Below are positions 54,084 to 62,837 of a stretch of 64,000 bases of DNA, piece after piece (position 1 is the stretch's first letter; each line of letters opens with the position of its first letter). Position numbers and translations under genes: made by a program. The DNA is taken from assembly GCF_044003965.1 (NCBI RefSeq), contig NZ_JBAWKC010000001.1, forward strand, positions 620,001 through 684,000, read 5' to 3'. The stretch comes from Yeosuana aquiaggeris (lineage in GTDB: Bacteria > Bacteroidota > Bacteroidia > Flavobacteriales > Flavobacteriaceae). The notes beneath the pieces were generated by a model. That model made no database searches and was not told the DNA's origin. It saw only the letters and a list, made by a program, of their open reading frames with translations.

Positions 54084-55403
54084 TTATTGTTCATCTTTTT
54101 TAGGTAAATACTGAATCTCTACGCGTTGATTCGGGCTTAGATATTTTTTAGCTACATCTTTAATCTCCTCTCTTGTTATAGATCTGTATAAATCTAATTG
54201 TGTATTTATTAAATTTACATCGCCATATAACAAATAGTAGGTTGCTAAAGAACTCGCGATACCAGCGACACTAGAATTAGAATTTACAAACCGATTTTCG
54301 AATTGATTAAGCAGTTTTTGGTAATCGCGCTCAGAAATTAATTCGTTTTGCATTTTTGATATTTCTTCATCCATTTCGCTAAGTAAAGTATCTAAAGGAA
54401 CATCGCCTAATGGTAAGGCAAATAAGGCGAAGATATTATAATCTACTTGCCCTAAGTTTACCGCTTGAACACCTAAAGCCTGCTTTTGCTCATCAATTAG
54501 TTTTTTATATAAGATTGAGCTTTTTCCATCACTTAAATAAGTAGAAATCATGTCTAATATATAAGCGTCTCTTGTGGCTTGCCCAGGTAATCTATAAGCT
54601 GCAATTATTGCAGGGATTTGAATATTTTTGTCGTATTTTTGAGCCTTGATAGTTTCGTTGATAGGTTCCTCTTTTGGGAAATCACGAACGACATCTGGTC
54701 CACGCTTTACTTCACTAAAATATTGTTTTACTAAGGTTTTTGTTTTTTCCTTATCAATATCACCAGCAACGATTAAAACAGCATTGTTTGGCACGTAATA
54801 CGTATTAAAATAAGTGTTAAATTCTTCTAATGTGGCAGCATCTAAGTGTTCCATTTTGCCAATATTTTCATCTTTATAAGGGTGTACTTTAAAAAGATTT
54901 TCTCCAATGGCGCTTAAAATTTGTCCATAAGGTCTGTTATCATAGCTTTGGCGTCTTTCTTCTTTTACAACCTCATTTTGAGTATCTACACCAACTTGGT
55001 CAATTACAGGGTGTAACATGCGTTCAGATTCTAACCATAAGCCTAATTCTATTTTATTGGAAGGGAAGATTTCGTAATAATAAGTTCTGTCCTGAGAAGT
55101 GTTTGCATTAAACGTTCCTCCATTAGCAGGAATAATTTTCATAAACTCCCCACGACCTATATTTTCTGAACCTTCAAATAATAAATGTTCAAAAAAGTGG
55201 GCAAAGCCCGTGCGTTCTCTGTCTCCATCTTTTCCTCCAACATCATACATCACAGAAGTAATAACAACCGGGGCGGTATTGTCTTGATGTAAGATAACAT
55301 GTAAGCCGTTATCTAAATCAAATTCTTCAAAATTCACTTTCTGTGCTAATGCCGAATGAACCACAAACAGCAAAAGAGCCAGACTTAAAAAGCTTCTTTT
55401 CAT
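54084..55403 (-). CDS. M16 (insulinase) family zinc peptidase, active subunit
   Basis: The 439-residue protein has a signal peptide (1-20, ending HSALAQ). The inverted zinc motif HFFEH is at 69-73 (His69, Glu72, His73) and the third ligand lies about 75 residues later in NEVVKEERRQSYDN. This is the catalytic partner of the degenerate M16 protein just downstream; such pairs work as heterodimers that degrade peptides in the periplasm. The divergent gap to rplU holds a large inverted repeat. Confidence 0.93.
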   Translation of the reverse strand: MKRSFLSLALLLFVVHSALAQKVNFEEFDLDNGLHVILHQDNTAPVVITSVMYDVGGKDGDRERTGFAHFFEHLLFEGSENIGRGEFMKIIPANGGTFNANTSQDRTYYYEIFPSNKIELGLWLESERMLHPVIDQVGVDTQNEVVKEERRQSYDNRPYGQILSAIGENLFKVHPYKDENIGKMEHLDAATLEEFNTYFNTYYVPNNAVLIVAGDIDKEKTKTLVKQYFSEVKRGPDVVRDFPKEEPINETIKAQKYDKNIQIPAIIAAYRLPGQATRDAYILDMISTYLSDGKSSILYKKLIDEQKQALGVQAVNLGQVDYNIFALFALPLGDVPLDTLLSEMDEEISKMQNELISERDYQKLLNQFENRFVNSNSSVAGIASSLATYYLLYGDVNLINTQLDLYRSITREEIKDVAKKYLSPNQRVEIQYLPKKDEQ

Positions 55404-55604
55404 TTTACTCTTATTTAATTAATAATTAATGATTGCAAGTTGATTTTTATGATTGTTTTTATAAATCAATGCTAAAAATAATAAATAAAAATCCTACAAA
55501 CAGTGTATGGCAGAAATTTAACATTTTTATTAAAAATAAAAGATCTATGCAATAAGAAGGTGTATGTGAATTACTTTATCTACATAGTTTAGATTATCCA
55601 ATTT

Positions 55605-55690
55605 TTTAAAAATGAGTGCAAATATTGCTCTAAAAGAATAAAACGTTTGTAAATTAATTTATTAGCAGTATATTTGCACTCATTTTTAAA
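55605..55690. repeat. Perfect 21-bp inverted repeat around the rplU promoter
   Basis: The left arm 55605-55625 (starts TTTAAAAATGAGTGC) is the exact reverse complement of the right arm 55670-55690 (starts ATATTTGCACTC), with a 44-bp spacer. The right arm includes most of the -7 box of the rplU promoter, and the left arm carries a near-match (AATATTTG) facing the other way. Confidence 0.9.
55647..55676 (+). promoter_or_regulatory. Promoter of rplU-rpmA
   Basis: TTG (55647-55649), 19-nt spacer, TATATTTG (55669-55676): an excellent match to the Bacteroidota consensus. The leader before the rplU ATG is about 34 nt. Confidence 0.68.
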
Positions 55691-55716
55691 TAATTTAATT
55701 AATAAAACGTTACGCT

Positions 55717-56268
55717 ATGTACGCAATTGTAGAGATAGCAGGGCAACAATTTAAAGTTGTAAAAGACCAGAAAGTTTTTGTTCACCGTTTACAAACTGAA
55801 GAAGGAAAGCAAGTTGCTTTTGATAATGTTCTTCTTATTGGTGATGGTGATAAAGTAACTGTAGGCGCCCCAGCTATAGACGGAGCTCAAGTAGGAGCAA
55901 AAGTCTTAAAGCACCTAAAAGGTGATAAAGTTATAGTTTTCAAAAAGAAAAGACGTAAAGGATACCGTGTAAAAAATGGTCACCGTCAATCTTTAACTGA
56001 AATCATTATTGAAAGTATTGCTGCTTCGGGAGCTAAAAAAGTTGCCAAAGTTGAAAAAGTGGCATCTGTAAAAGCAACAAAAAAGGCAGAAACTAAAGTT
56101 GAAGCTGCTGCACCAAAAGCAGAAGTGAAACCAGTTGCACCAAAAGCAAAAGCTACTAAAGATTTAAGCACACTTACAGTTGCTGAATTAAAGGAAATGG
56201 CAAAAGCTAAAGGGATTGAAGGAATTTCTTCAATGAAAAAAGCTGATTTAATTGCTGCTTTAAGTTAA
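55717..56268 (+). CDS. rplU: Ribosomal protein bL21 with Rho N-terminal-like C-terminal extension
   Basis: The first 100 residues are normal bL21 (MYAIVEIAGQQFKVVKDQK, FKKKRRKGYRVKNGHRQ). The protein continues for another 80 residues: a Lys/Ala/Pro-rich linker (about 105-148) then LSTLTVAELKEMAKAKGIEG and MKKADLIAAL (about 150-183), a helical Rho N-terminal/SAP-type motif that often binds nucleic acid. Total 183 against about 103 in E. coli. It is co-transcribed with rpmA (27-nt gap) from a strong promoter. Confidence 0.95.
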   Translation: MYAIVEIAGQQFKVVKDQKVFVHRLQTEEGKQVAFDNVLLIGDGDKVTVGAPAIDGAQVGAKVLKHLKGDKVIVFKKKRRKGYRVKNGHRQSLTEIIIESIAASGAKKVAKVEKVASVKATKKAETKVEAAAPKAEVKPVAPKAKATKDLSTLTVAELKEMAKAKGIEGISSMKKADLIAALS

Positions 56269-56295
56269 TTTTAAAAAAAATAAAATCGAAATAAA

Positions 56296-56556
56296 ATGGC
56301 ACATAAAAAAGGAGTCGGAAGTTCGAAAAACGGTAGAGAATCAGAATCAAAACGCTTAGGTGTAAAGATTTTTGGTGGTCAAGCTGCAATAGCTGGAAAT
56401 ATTATCGTTAGACAAAGAGGAAATACACATCACCCAGGTGAAAATGTTTATTCTTCAAAAGATCATACATTACACGCTTATGTTGATGGTGTTGTAAAAT
56501 TTACAAAGAAAAAAGATAACAAATCTTATGTTTCCATTGAGCCTTTTGAGGTTTAA
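56296..56556 (+). CDS. rpmA: Ribosomal protein bL27
   Basis: The 86-residue protein of the large subunit reads MAHKKGVGSSKNGRESESKR and IIVRQRGNTHHPGENVYSSK. The N-terminal end is the mature AHKKG form with no N-terminal leader that needs cleavage. It is the usual partner of rplU. A terminator follows it. Confidence 0.98.
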   Translation: MAHKKGVGSSKNGRESESKRLGVKIFGGQAAIAGNIIVRQRGNTHHPGENVYSSKDHTLHAYVDGVVKFTKKKDNKSYVSIEPFEV

Positions 56557-56582
56557 GAAATAATTTTCTATAAAAAGAATTA

Positions 56583-56613
56583 AAACCTTTCTGGAAACAG
56601 AAAGGTTTTTTTG
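56583..56613 (+). terminator. Terminator of rplU-rpmA
   Basis: AAACCTTTCTG (56583-56593), GAAA loop, CAGAAAGGTTT (56598-56608), then T5. Confidence 0.9.
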
Positions 56614-56644
56614 TGACTCAATAGTTTGAAATTATCTATTAAAA

Positions 56645-56674
56645 GGAAAACCCTCACATTTCTGCAAGGGTTTA
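56645..56674 (-). terminator. Weak terminator after ahcY
   Basis: AAACCCT (56648-56654) pairs with AGGGTTT (56667-56673) across a 12-nt loop; on the minus strand it is followed by TTTTCC. Only moderate strength. Confidence 0.5.
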
Positions 56675-56701
56675 TTTATTCAAATTAAAAGTAAAACACT
56701 T

Positions 56702-58018
56702 TTAATATCTATAATATTCTGGCTTAAATGGGCCTTCAACCGTAACACCAATATAATCGGCTTGGTCGTTACTAAGTTCAGTCAATTCAACACCAATTTT
56801 TTCCAAGTGTAACTTAGCTACTTTTTCATCTAAATGTTTAGGCAACATGTATACTTCATTTCCGTAAGCCTCACTATTAGTCCACAATTCAATTTGTGCT
56901 AATGTTTGGTTCGTAAACGAGTTACTCATTACAAAACTTGGGTGACCTGTAGCGCAACCTAAATTCACTAATCTACCTTCCGCTAAAATGATAAGGTCTT
57001 TCCCATCAATAGTATATTTGTCAACTTGAGGTTTTATAGTGTTTTTTGTGTGACCGTAGTTTTTATTTAACCAGGCCATATCAATTTCATTATCAAAATG
57101 TCCAATGTTACAAATAATAGTTTTGTCTTTTACAGCTTTAAAGTGTTCGGGACGAACAATGTCTTTATTGCCAGTAGTTGTAATAACAATATCTGCATTT
57201 CCAATCACGGTTTCTAAACGCTTAACTTCAAAACCATCCATAGCTGCTTGTAAGGCACAAATCGGGTCAATTTCAGTAACGGTTACAATACTTCCAGCTC
57301 CTTTAAAAGAGGCTGCAGTACCTTTACCAACATCTCCATAGCCACAAACAACAACACGCTTACCAGCAAGCATCAAATCTGTAGCTCTTCTTATAGCATC
57401 TACAGCACTTTCTTTACAACCGTATTTATTATCAAATTTACTTTTTGTTACGGAATCATTGACATTAATAGCAGGCATTGGTAAAGTGCCAGCTTTCATT
57501 CTTTCATATAATCTGTGAACTCCAGTAGTGGTTTCTTCACTTAATCCTTTAATACCTGAAATTAATTCTGGGTAACGGTCTAAAACCATATTGGTTAAAT
57601 CCCCACCATCATCTAATATCATATTAAGTGGTTTACGTTCTTCACCGAAGAAAAGGGTTTGTTCAATGCACCAGTCAAACTCTTCTTCAGTCATATCTTT
57701 CCATGCATAAACAGCAGTTCCGGCAGCAGCAATGGCAGCTGCAGCTTGATCTTGAGTTGAGAAAATATTACAAGAGCTCCAAGTGACTTCCGCCCCAAGA
57801 GCTTGTAAAGTTTCAATTAATACCGCTGTTTGAATAGTCATGTGCAAACAACCAGCTATTCTTGCTCCCTTAAGAGGTTGTGAATTTTTGTATTCTTCAC
57901 GAAGACTCATTAAACCAGGCATTTCAGCTTCGGCTAATTCCATCTCTTTTCTTCCCCAAGCGGCAAGTGAGATATCTTTTACCTTATTAGGAACGTAAGC
58001 AACTGTTTTTGTGTTCAT
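56702..58018 (-). CDS. ahcY: Adenosylhomocysteinase (S-adenosylhomocysteine hydrolase)
   Basis: The 438-residue enzyme splits S-adenosylhomocysteine to adenosine and homocysteine, recycling the product of methyl transfer. Motifs are HMTIQTAVLIETLQALGAEV, WSSCNIFSTQDQAAAAIA, the NAD-binding fold VVCGYGDVGKGTAASFKG and the C-terminal EGPFKPEYYRY. The start is the ATG at 58016-58018; the longer frame from a TTG at 58054 runs through the ahcY promoter and is rejected. It is divergent from the PPTase operon. Confidence 0.97.
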   Translation of the reverse strand: MNTKTVAYVPNKVKDISLAAWGRKEMELAEAEMPGLMSLREEYKNSQPLKGARIAGCLHMTIQTAVLIETLQALGAEVTWSSCNIFSTQDQAAAAIAAAGTAVYAWKDMTEEEFDWCIEQTLFFGEERKPLNMILDDGGDLTNMVLDRYPELISGIKGLSEETTTGVHRLYERMKAGTLPMPAINVNDSVTKSKFDNKYGCKESAVDAIRRATDLMLAGKRVVVCGYGDVGKGTAASFKGAGSIVTVTEIDPICALQAAMDGFEVKRLETVIGNADIVITTTGNKDIVRPEHFKAVKDKTIICNIGHFDNEIDMAWLNKNYGHTKNTIKPQVDKYTIDGKDLIILAEGRLVNLGCATGHPSFVMSNSFTNQTLAQIELWTNSEAYGNEVYMLPKHLDEKVAKLHLEKIGVELTELSNDQADYIGVTVEGPFKPEYYRY

Positions 58019-58044
58019 ATTAGTATATTTGTATTTAACAATTT

Positions 58045-58072
58045 TTGCCTGCAAAGATAACTAATAACTTTG
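58045..58072 (+). promoter_or_regulatory. Promoter of the PPTase operon
   Basis: TTG (58045-58047), 17-nt spacer, TAACTTTG (58065-58072), ending 10 nt before the ATG. It overlaps the ahcY -7 box. Confidence 0.5.
58052..58059 (-). promoter_or_regulatory. TAnnTTTG -7 element (TATCTTTG) of ahcY
   Basis: Exact consensus on the minus strand, 33 nt before the ahcY ATG. It lies inside the spacer of the opposite promoter. Confidence 0.5.
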
Positions 58073-58082
58073 AGAAAATTAA

Positions 58083-58709
<627 letters not shown>

Positions 58710-59441
58710 ATGACAACTATCTATAAAAATATAAGGGCATCAATAAAAAGGCAAGACAGGTTATTCGCTGTTTTGATTGATCCAGATAAGACTTCAGTAA
58801 ACAAAATCTCTGTTTTTATAGACAAAATAAATCGGTCCATAGCGACGCATATTTTTGTGGGTGGTAGTATTGTTGATGACAATAAAACGGACAAGTTAAT
58901 CAAAGAAATAAAAAGGTTTACTCCATTACCAATCGTCTTATTTCCTGGAGATATCACACAAATATCCAATAATGCAGATGCGCTATTATTTTTATCCTTA
59001 ATTTCTGGAAGAAACCCCGAATATCTTATAGGTAAACATGTAGATTCTGTATCAAAACTGAAGGGAACCAATTTAGAAGTTATTCCAACGGGATATGTTC
59101 TTGTTGAAAACGGAAAACAAACTTCTGTTGAAAGGGTAACTCATACAAAACCTATTTCAAGAGATAATATTCAATGTATTGTCAATACCGCTAAAGCAGG
59201 AGAATTATTAGGCATGAAACTGATTTATTTAGAAGCGGGAAGTGGTGCAATAGAACCTATTACAAGCGATATTATTCGCTCTGTTAAGAGAGAATTGAAT
59301 ATTCCTCTGATTGTTGGTGGAGGTATAAGAACTATTGGACAATTAGAAAATGCTTATAATTCAGGTGCTGATTTAGTAGTAATTGGAACCGCTTTAGAAG
59401 AGGATTACTCATTTTTTGAACAGTTAAAACAAGAACATTGA
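58710..59441 (+). CDS. Geranylgeranylglyceryl phosphate synthase family protein
   Basis: The 243-residue TIM-barrel prenyltransferase joins a polyprenyl diphosphate to glycerol-1-phosphate. Motifs include FAVLIDPDK, HIFVGGSIVDDN, IVLFPGDITQISNNADALLF, EVIPTGYVLVENG, YLEAGSGA and VGGGIRTIGQLENAYNSGAD. These enzymes occur in archaea for core lipids and also in Bacteroidota, where the product use is unclear. It is flanked by PPTase (0-nt gap) and pnuC (4-nt overlap). The exact prenyl chain length cannot be read from the sequence. Confidence 0.93.
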   Translation: MTTIYKNIRASIKRQDRLFAVLIDPDKTSVNKISVFIDKINRSIATHIFVGGSIVDDNKTDKLIKEIKRFTPLPIVLFPGDITQISNNADALLFLSLISGRNPEYLIGKHVDSVSKLKGTNLEVIPTGYVLVENGKQTSVERVTHTKPISRDNIQCIVNTAKAGELLGMKLIYLEAGSGAIEPITSDIIRSVKRELNIPLIVGGGIRTIGQLENAYNSGADLVVIGTALEEDYSFFEQLKQEH

Positions 59442-60148
59442 ATCAAATAGTAGACTTTTTACTGGAACCATATAAAACAGCCTCCACTTTAAATATTATT
59501 TTAGAGTTTATTGCTGCCTTATTTGGAGTTGTAAGTGTTTTGTTTGCTAAAAGAGAAAATATTCTAGTGTATCCAACTGGAATAATAAGTACCGCATTAT
59601 ATGTTTACCTACTATCTCAATGGAACTTATATGGAGATTTAATTATCAATATTTATTATACCTTAATGAGCCTTTTTGGTTGGTATATGTGGAGTAAAGT
59701 TATTGATGATAAAATGAACCACATTCCAATTACACGAACAAATACAAGGGATAAATTAAAAGCCATAGGTATATTTTTGTCAACCTCTATATTTGTAATC
59801 ATAGTCTATCGTTACTATAACGTCATGCCGAATGATTTAAGTTTTAATGAAAGTGTGCATTTTGCATTTTCAAATTTAACTTCCGGGAATTTGGAGAAAT
59901 TTAGACTGGCTACTCCTTTTATAGATACCTTTACAACCGGAATATTTTTTGCAGCTATGTGGCTCATGGCTCTTAAAAAAATTGAAAACTGGACTTTGTG
60001 GATTATTGGCAATATAGCCTCCATCCCTTTATATTTTGTAAAAGGATATGGTTTTACAGGCATTCAATATTTTATTTTTTTAATTCTTGCAATTCTAGCA
60101 TATAAACAATGGAAGAAAATCTTAAACAACAACCGTCAAATTGCGTGA
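59438..60148 (+). CDS. pnuC: PnuC-family nicotinamide riboside transporter (TTG start)
   Basis: The 236-residue inner-membrane transporter has about seven hydrophobic segments; IISTALYVYLLSQWNLYGDL and NIYYTLMSLFGWYMW in the middle and LWIIGNIASIPLYFVKGYG near the end are typical PnuC motifs. PnuC imports nicotinamide riboside. The only possible start is TTG at 59438, whose TG overlaps the TGA stop of the GGGP synthase gene; there is no in-frame ATG before residue 76. The next gene encodes a NadR-like kinase that would phosphorylate the imported riboside. Confidence 0.93.
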   Translation: MNQIVDFLLEPYKTASTLNIILEFIAALFGVVSVLFAKRENILVYPTGIISTALYVYLLSQWNLYGDLIINIYYTLMSLFGWYMWSKVIDDKMNHIPITRTNTRDKLKAIGIFLSTSIFVIIVYRYYNVMPNDLSFNESVHFAFSNLTSGNLEKFRLATPFIDTFTTGIFFAAMWLMALKKIENWTLWIIGNIASIPLYFVKGYGFTGIQYFIFLILAILAYKQWKKILNNNRQIA

Positions 60149-60678
60149 AAATTGTCTTGTTTGGACCTGAATCAACAGGAAAAACAACCTTATCTATTCA
60201 CTTGGCAAGATATTATAATTCTGTTTGGGTTCCGGAATATGCCAGAGAGTATCTTCAAAACAAATGGAATGAAGAACGAAAAACATGTGAAGCTGATGAT
60301 TTGATTCCTATTGCTATAGGACAAATGAATTTAGAAAATAAACTGTCAAAAAAAACAGATTCTGTTTTAATTTGCGACACCGATTTGTTGGAAACAAAGG
60401 TGTATTCTGAAACTTATTATACGGGTTCATGTGATCCGATTTTAGAAAAACACGCTATAGAAAACACCTACGATTTATACTTTTTAACGTATATTGACAC
60501 ACCATGGGAAGCGGATGATTTAAGGGATAAACCTCACGAAAGAGAGCTTATGTTTAAAGCTTTTCAGGATGCTTTAATAAAATATAAAAGACCTTATGTT
60601 TTGTTAAAAGGAAGTAAAAAGGAACGTTTGGATCTGGCAGTAAAGCATATTAATGAATTATTAAAAAACAAAAAATAA
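60109..60678 (+). CDS. NadR-like nicotinamide riboside kinase (ATP-binding)
   Basis: The 189-residue P-loop protein reads KIVLFGPESTGKTTLSIHLA (14-33), followed by YAREYLQNKWN and DLIPIAIGQMNLENKL, the kinase part of NadR-type proteins. It lacks the adenylyltransferase and DNA-binding domains of E. coli NadR. It overlaps pnuC by 40 nt, so the pair forms a riboside salvage unit. Sure of the family, moderately sure of the substrate. Confidence 0.87.
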   Translation: MEENLKQQPSNCVKIVLFGPESTGKTTLSIHLARYYNSVWVPEYAREYLQNKWNEERKTCEADDLIPIAIGQMNLENKLSKKTDSVLICDTDLLETKVYSETYYTGSCDPILEKHAIENTYDLYFLTYIDTPWEADDLRDKPHERELMFKAFQDALIKYKRPYVLLKGSKKERLDLAVKHINELLKNKK

Positions 60679-62231
60679 TGTTTTCTGAAAAAGACATTTT
60701 TCAAATAAAAAACCATGGATTAACGGTTGATCAAGTAAAAGCTCAAATAGCTTCAATTCAATCAGGAATGGTATTTTCTAATTTAAAGGAAGCTGCTACA
60801 ATTGGAAATGGTATTCTAAAACTTAAAACGCCTCAAGAAACCTATTATATAGATTTGTTCGATCAGAGAAGTCCCGATCTTTCAATAGTGAAGTTTGTTC
60901 CAGCTTCAGGTGCAGCAACCAGAATGTTTAAATTTTTATTTGAGTTTTTAAATGATTACAATATTAGTCAAGAAACAATTCAGGATTATATAAAAAGGAC
61001 AGGGAACAAGGATTTAGAAGTTTTTTTAAATTCACTTGAAAAATCACCTTTTTTTGAAGAAGTAGTTCATGAAATTCATAAAATCATTCCAAATTATAAT
61101 GACTTAACTTATAATGAACGATGTTTTCAGTTCGTAAAGACCATGTTAGACGAAGACCGTTTGAATTATAGTTTTTACCCAAAAGGTTTATTGCCATTTC
61201 ATAAATATAAAAATCATGTTTCTACTGCCTTTGAAGAACATTTATTTGAAGCGGCCTTTTATGCATCGACAAAAAATAAGGCAAGTTTACATTTCACTAT
61301 TTCCGAAACACATCATAAAAACTTCAATCAAGAGTTAAATTATATACAAGAGGAGATTGAAGAGTTAACAGGTAAAACATTTTATATTGACTTTTCGTAT
61401 CAAAAATCAGCTACTGATACGATTGCTCTTACTTTGGATGATGCGCTTTTTAGAGCATCAGACGGTGGTATTTTATTCAGGCCTTCTGGCCATGGGGCCT
61501 TGCTTGAAAATTTGAATGAATTAGATTTTGATATCGCATTTATAAAAAACATAGACAACTTAGTAGTAAGAGATCGGCTTGAAGAGGTTTGTAATTACAG
61601 AAAAATATTAGCGGGTATTTTGTTAGAGACTCAGAAAGAAATTTTCAAATATTTAAGATTACTTGACACGAATAATCTTGATGAAAATGAAGTTCAAAGT
61701 ATAACCAAATTTTTAATGACAAGATTAAATATTTTGATTTCACCAGATTTTGAATCATCTTCAATTGATTCCAAGATATTTTACCTGAAAGATAAATTAA
61801 ATCGTCCCATTCGTGTGTGTGGCATGGTTAAAAATGAAGGCGAGCCCGGTGGTGGCCCTTTTTGGGTAACAGATAAAAAGGGAACAGTTTCATTGCAAAT
61901 TATTGAGTTTGCACAGATTGATATTTCAAATCCTGAACAAAAAAATATTGTTGATAATGCCACTCATTTCAATCCTACCGATTTAGTATGCGGCATTAAA
62001 AATTATAAAGGAGAGCCTTTTGATTTGATGAAATATGTTGATCATAATGCGGCCTTTATAACTAATAAAACTCAGGAAGGAACCAACATTAAAGCACTTG
62101 AATTACCGGGTCTTTGGAATGGTAGTATGGCTTATTGGAATTCTATATTTGTTGAAGTGCCTTTAAGTACTTTTAATCCTGTGAAAACGGTAAACGACCT
62201 TTTAAGAAGTGCACACCAAGCGTACAAATGA
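60678..62231 (+). CDS. DUF4301 family protein
   Basis: The 517-residue soluble protein is a Bacteroidota-specific family. It has VKFVPASGAATRMFKFLFEF (about 70-89), VSTAFEEHLFEAAFYA, DGGILFRPSGHGALLENLN and CGMVKNEGEPGGGPFWV (about 379-395). The GAATRMF and GxGAL segments look like nucleotide- or sugar-binding loops of nucleotidyltransferases, but this is a guess. Function unknown. It overlaps the preceding stop by 1 nt and the following start by 4 nt. Confidence 0.85.
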   Translation: MFSEKDIFQIKNHGLTVDQVKAQIASIQSGMVFSNLKEAATIGNGILKLKTPQETYYIDLFDQRSPDLSIVKFVPASGAATRMFKFLFEFLNDYNISQETIQDYIKRTGNKDLEVFLNSLEKSPFFEEVVHEIHKIIPNYNDLTYNERCFQFVKTMLDEDRLNYSFYPKGLLPFHKYKNHVSTAFEEHLFEAAFYASTKNKASLHFTISETHHKNFNQELNYIQEEIEELTGKTFYIDFSYQKSATDTIALTLDDALFRASDGGILFRPSGHGALLENLNELDFDIAFIKNIDNLVVRDRLEEVCNYRKILAGILLETQKEIFKYLRLLDTNNLDENEVQSITKFLMTRLNILISPDFESSSIDSKIFYLKDKLNRPIRVCGMVKNEGEPGGGPFWVTDKKGTVSLQIIEFAQIDISNPEQKNIVDNATHFNPTDLVCGIKNYKGEPFDLMKYVDHNAAFITNKTQEGTNIKALELPGLWNGSMAYWNSIFVEVPLSTFNPVKTVNDLLRSAHQAYK

Positions 62232-62635
62232 TTAATGAAGACACCTTAATATCAGAACTTAAGTTCAAAGCTATTAGAAGTTCGGGCAGCGGTGGTCAAA
62301 ACGTGAATAAAGTAGCTTCTAAAATGGAATTAGCTTTTAACTTGTCAGAATCTGAAGCCTTAAATGACGAGGAAAAAGAGAGATTAATGACCAAGTTAAG
62401 TCACAGATTAACAAAGGAACATGTGCTTTTGCTCCAGTGCGATGAAAGCCGAAGTCAGCATAAAAATAAGGAGCTGATTATAAAACGTTTTTTAGGCCTT
62501 ATAAAAGAAGGTTTGAAACAGGATAAAAAACGTGTTCCAACTAAAATCCCAAAAAGCGTCATAAGAAAAAGACTTAAAAACAAACGTAATCTTTCAGTAA
62601 AAAAGGCCACAAGAAAAAAGCCGGATTTAGAATAA
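62228..62635 (+). CDS. arfB: ArfB-like peptidyl-tRNA hydrolase (ribosome rescue)
   Basis: The 135-residue release-factor-like protein carries the catalytic GGQ at 22-24 (SSGSGGQNVNKVASKMEL) and a basic C-terminal tail (KNKRNLSVKKATRKKPD) that enters the mRNA channel of stalled ribosomes. It has no codon-recognition domain, so it is ArfB/YaeJ-type rather than RF1/RF2. Its ATG overlaps the DUF4301 stop (ATGA). Confidence 0.93.
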   Translation: MINEDTLISELKFKAIRSSGSGGQNVNKVASKMELAFNLSESEALNDEEKERLMTKLSHRLTKEHVLLLQCDESRSQHKNKELIIKRFLGLIKEGLKQDKKRVPTKIPKSVIRKRLKNKRNLSVKKATRKKPDLE

Positions 62636-62675
62636 AAATAATTTTAATTATAAGCAGCAAATTGTTTTTTGTTTA

Positions 62676-62683
62676 TACATTTG
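62676..62683 (+). promoter_or_regulatory. TAnnTTTG -7 element (TACATTTG) before the TPP riboswitch
   Basis: Exact -7 consensus, ending 5 nt before the first base of the riboswitch P1 helix, so transcription should begin at or next to the aptamer. Confidence 0.6.
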
Positions 62684-62687
62684 TACT

Positions 62688-62762
62688 GTTCTCATAAAAG
62701 GGGTGCCTAAAACGGCTGAGATCACACCCAATGAACCTGAGCAGGTAATGCTGCTAAGGGAC
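62688..62762 (+). promoter_or_regulatory. Thiamine pyrophosphate (TPP) riboswitch
   Basis: The THI-element core is unmistakable: GGGGTGCC (62700-62707) followed by GGCTGAGAT (62714-62722) and ACACCC, then TGAACCTGA (62731-62740) and GCAGGTAATGCTGC (62741-62754). P1 can form between GTTCT (62688-62692) and GGGAC (62758-62762). It lies 74 nt upstream of the TonB receptor ATG. There is no terminator between aptamer and gene, so control is probably at translation. Confidence 0.95.
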
Positions 62763-62812
62763 GGCGAAAAAGCCAATTGAATTAATTTTAACCAGAATAA
62801 TTACCTCTTTTT

Positions 62813-62837
62813 ATTCGAATAAATTTATTTATCGAAT
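62813..62837 (+). promoter_or_regulatory. Hairpin covering the TonB receptor start codon
   Basis: ATTCGAATAAAT (62813-62824) pairs with ATTTATCGAAT (62827-62837) with one bulged base and a minimal loop; the last bases of the 3' arm are AT of the ATG at 62836. It may be the expression platform of the riboswitch. Confidence 0.6.

Larger units (their letters stand above)
55404..55716. other. 313-bp divergent intergenic region
   Basis: This is the only gap longer than 300 bases. It contains the rplU promoter (55647-55676), a perfect 21-bp inverted repeat (arms 55605-55625 and 55670-55690) and otherwise A+T-rich sequence. I see no open frame or RNA gene in it. The promoter of the M16 operon probably lies in its left half, perhaps at the left arm of the repeat, but I cannot place it. 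Confidence 0.7.

Noticed and set aside
55986..56171. Minus-strand ORF inside rplU
   Set aside because: Alanine-rich antisense shadow of the Lys/Ala linker of bL21.
58019..58054. Longer ahcY reading from a TTG at 58054
   Set aside because: The extra 12 codons cover the ahcY promoter and leader; the internal ATG at 58018 gives the normal N-terminus.
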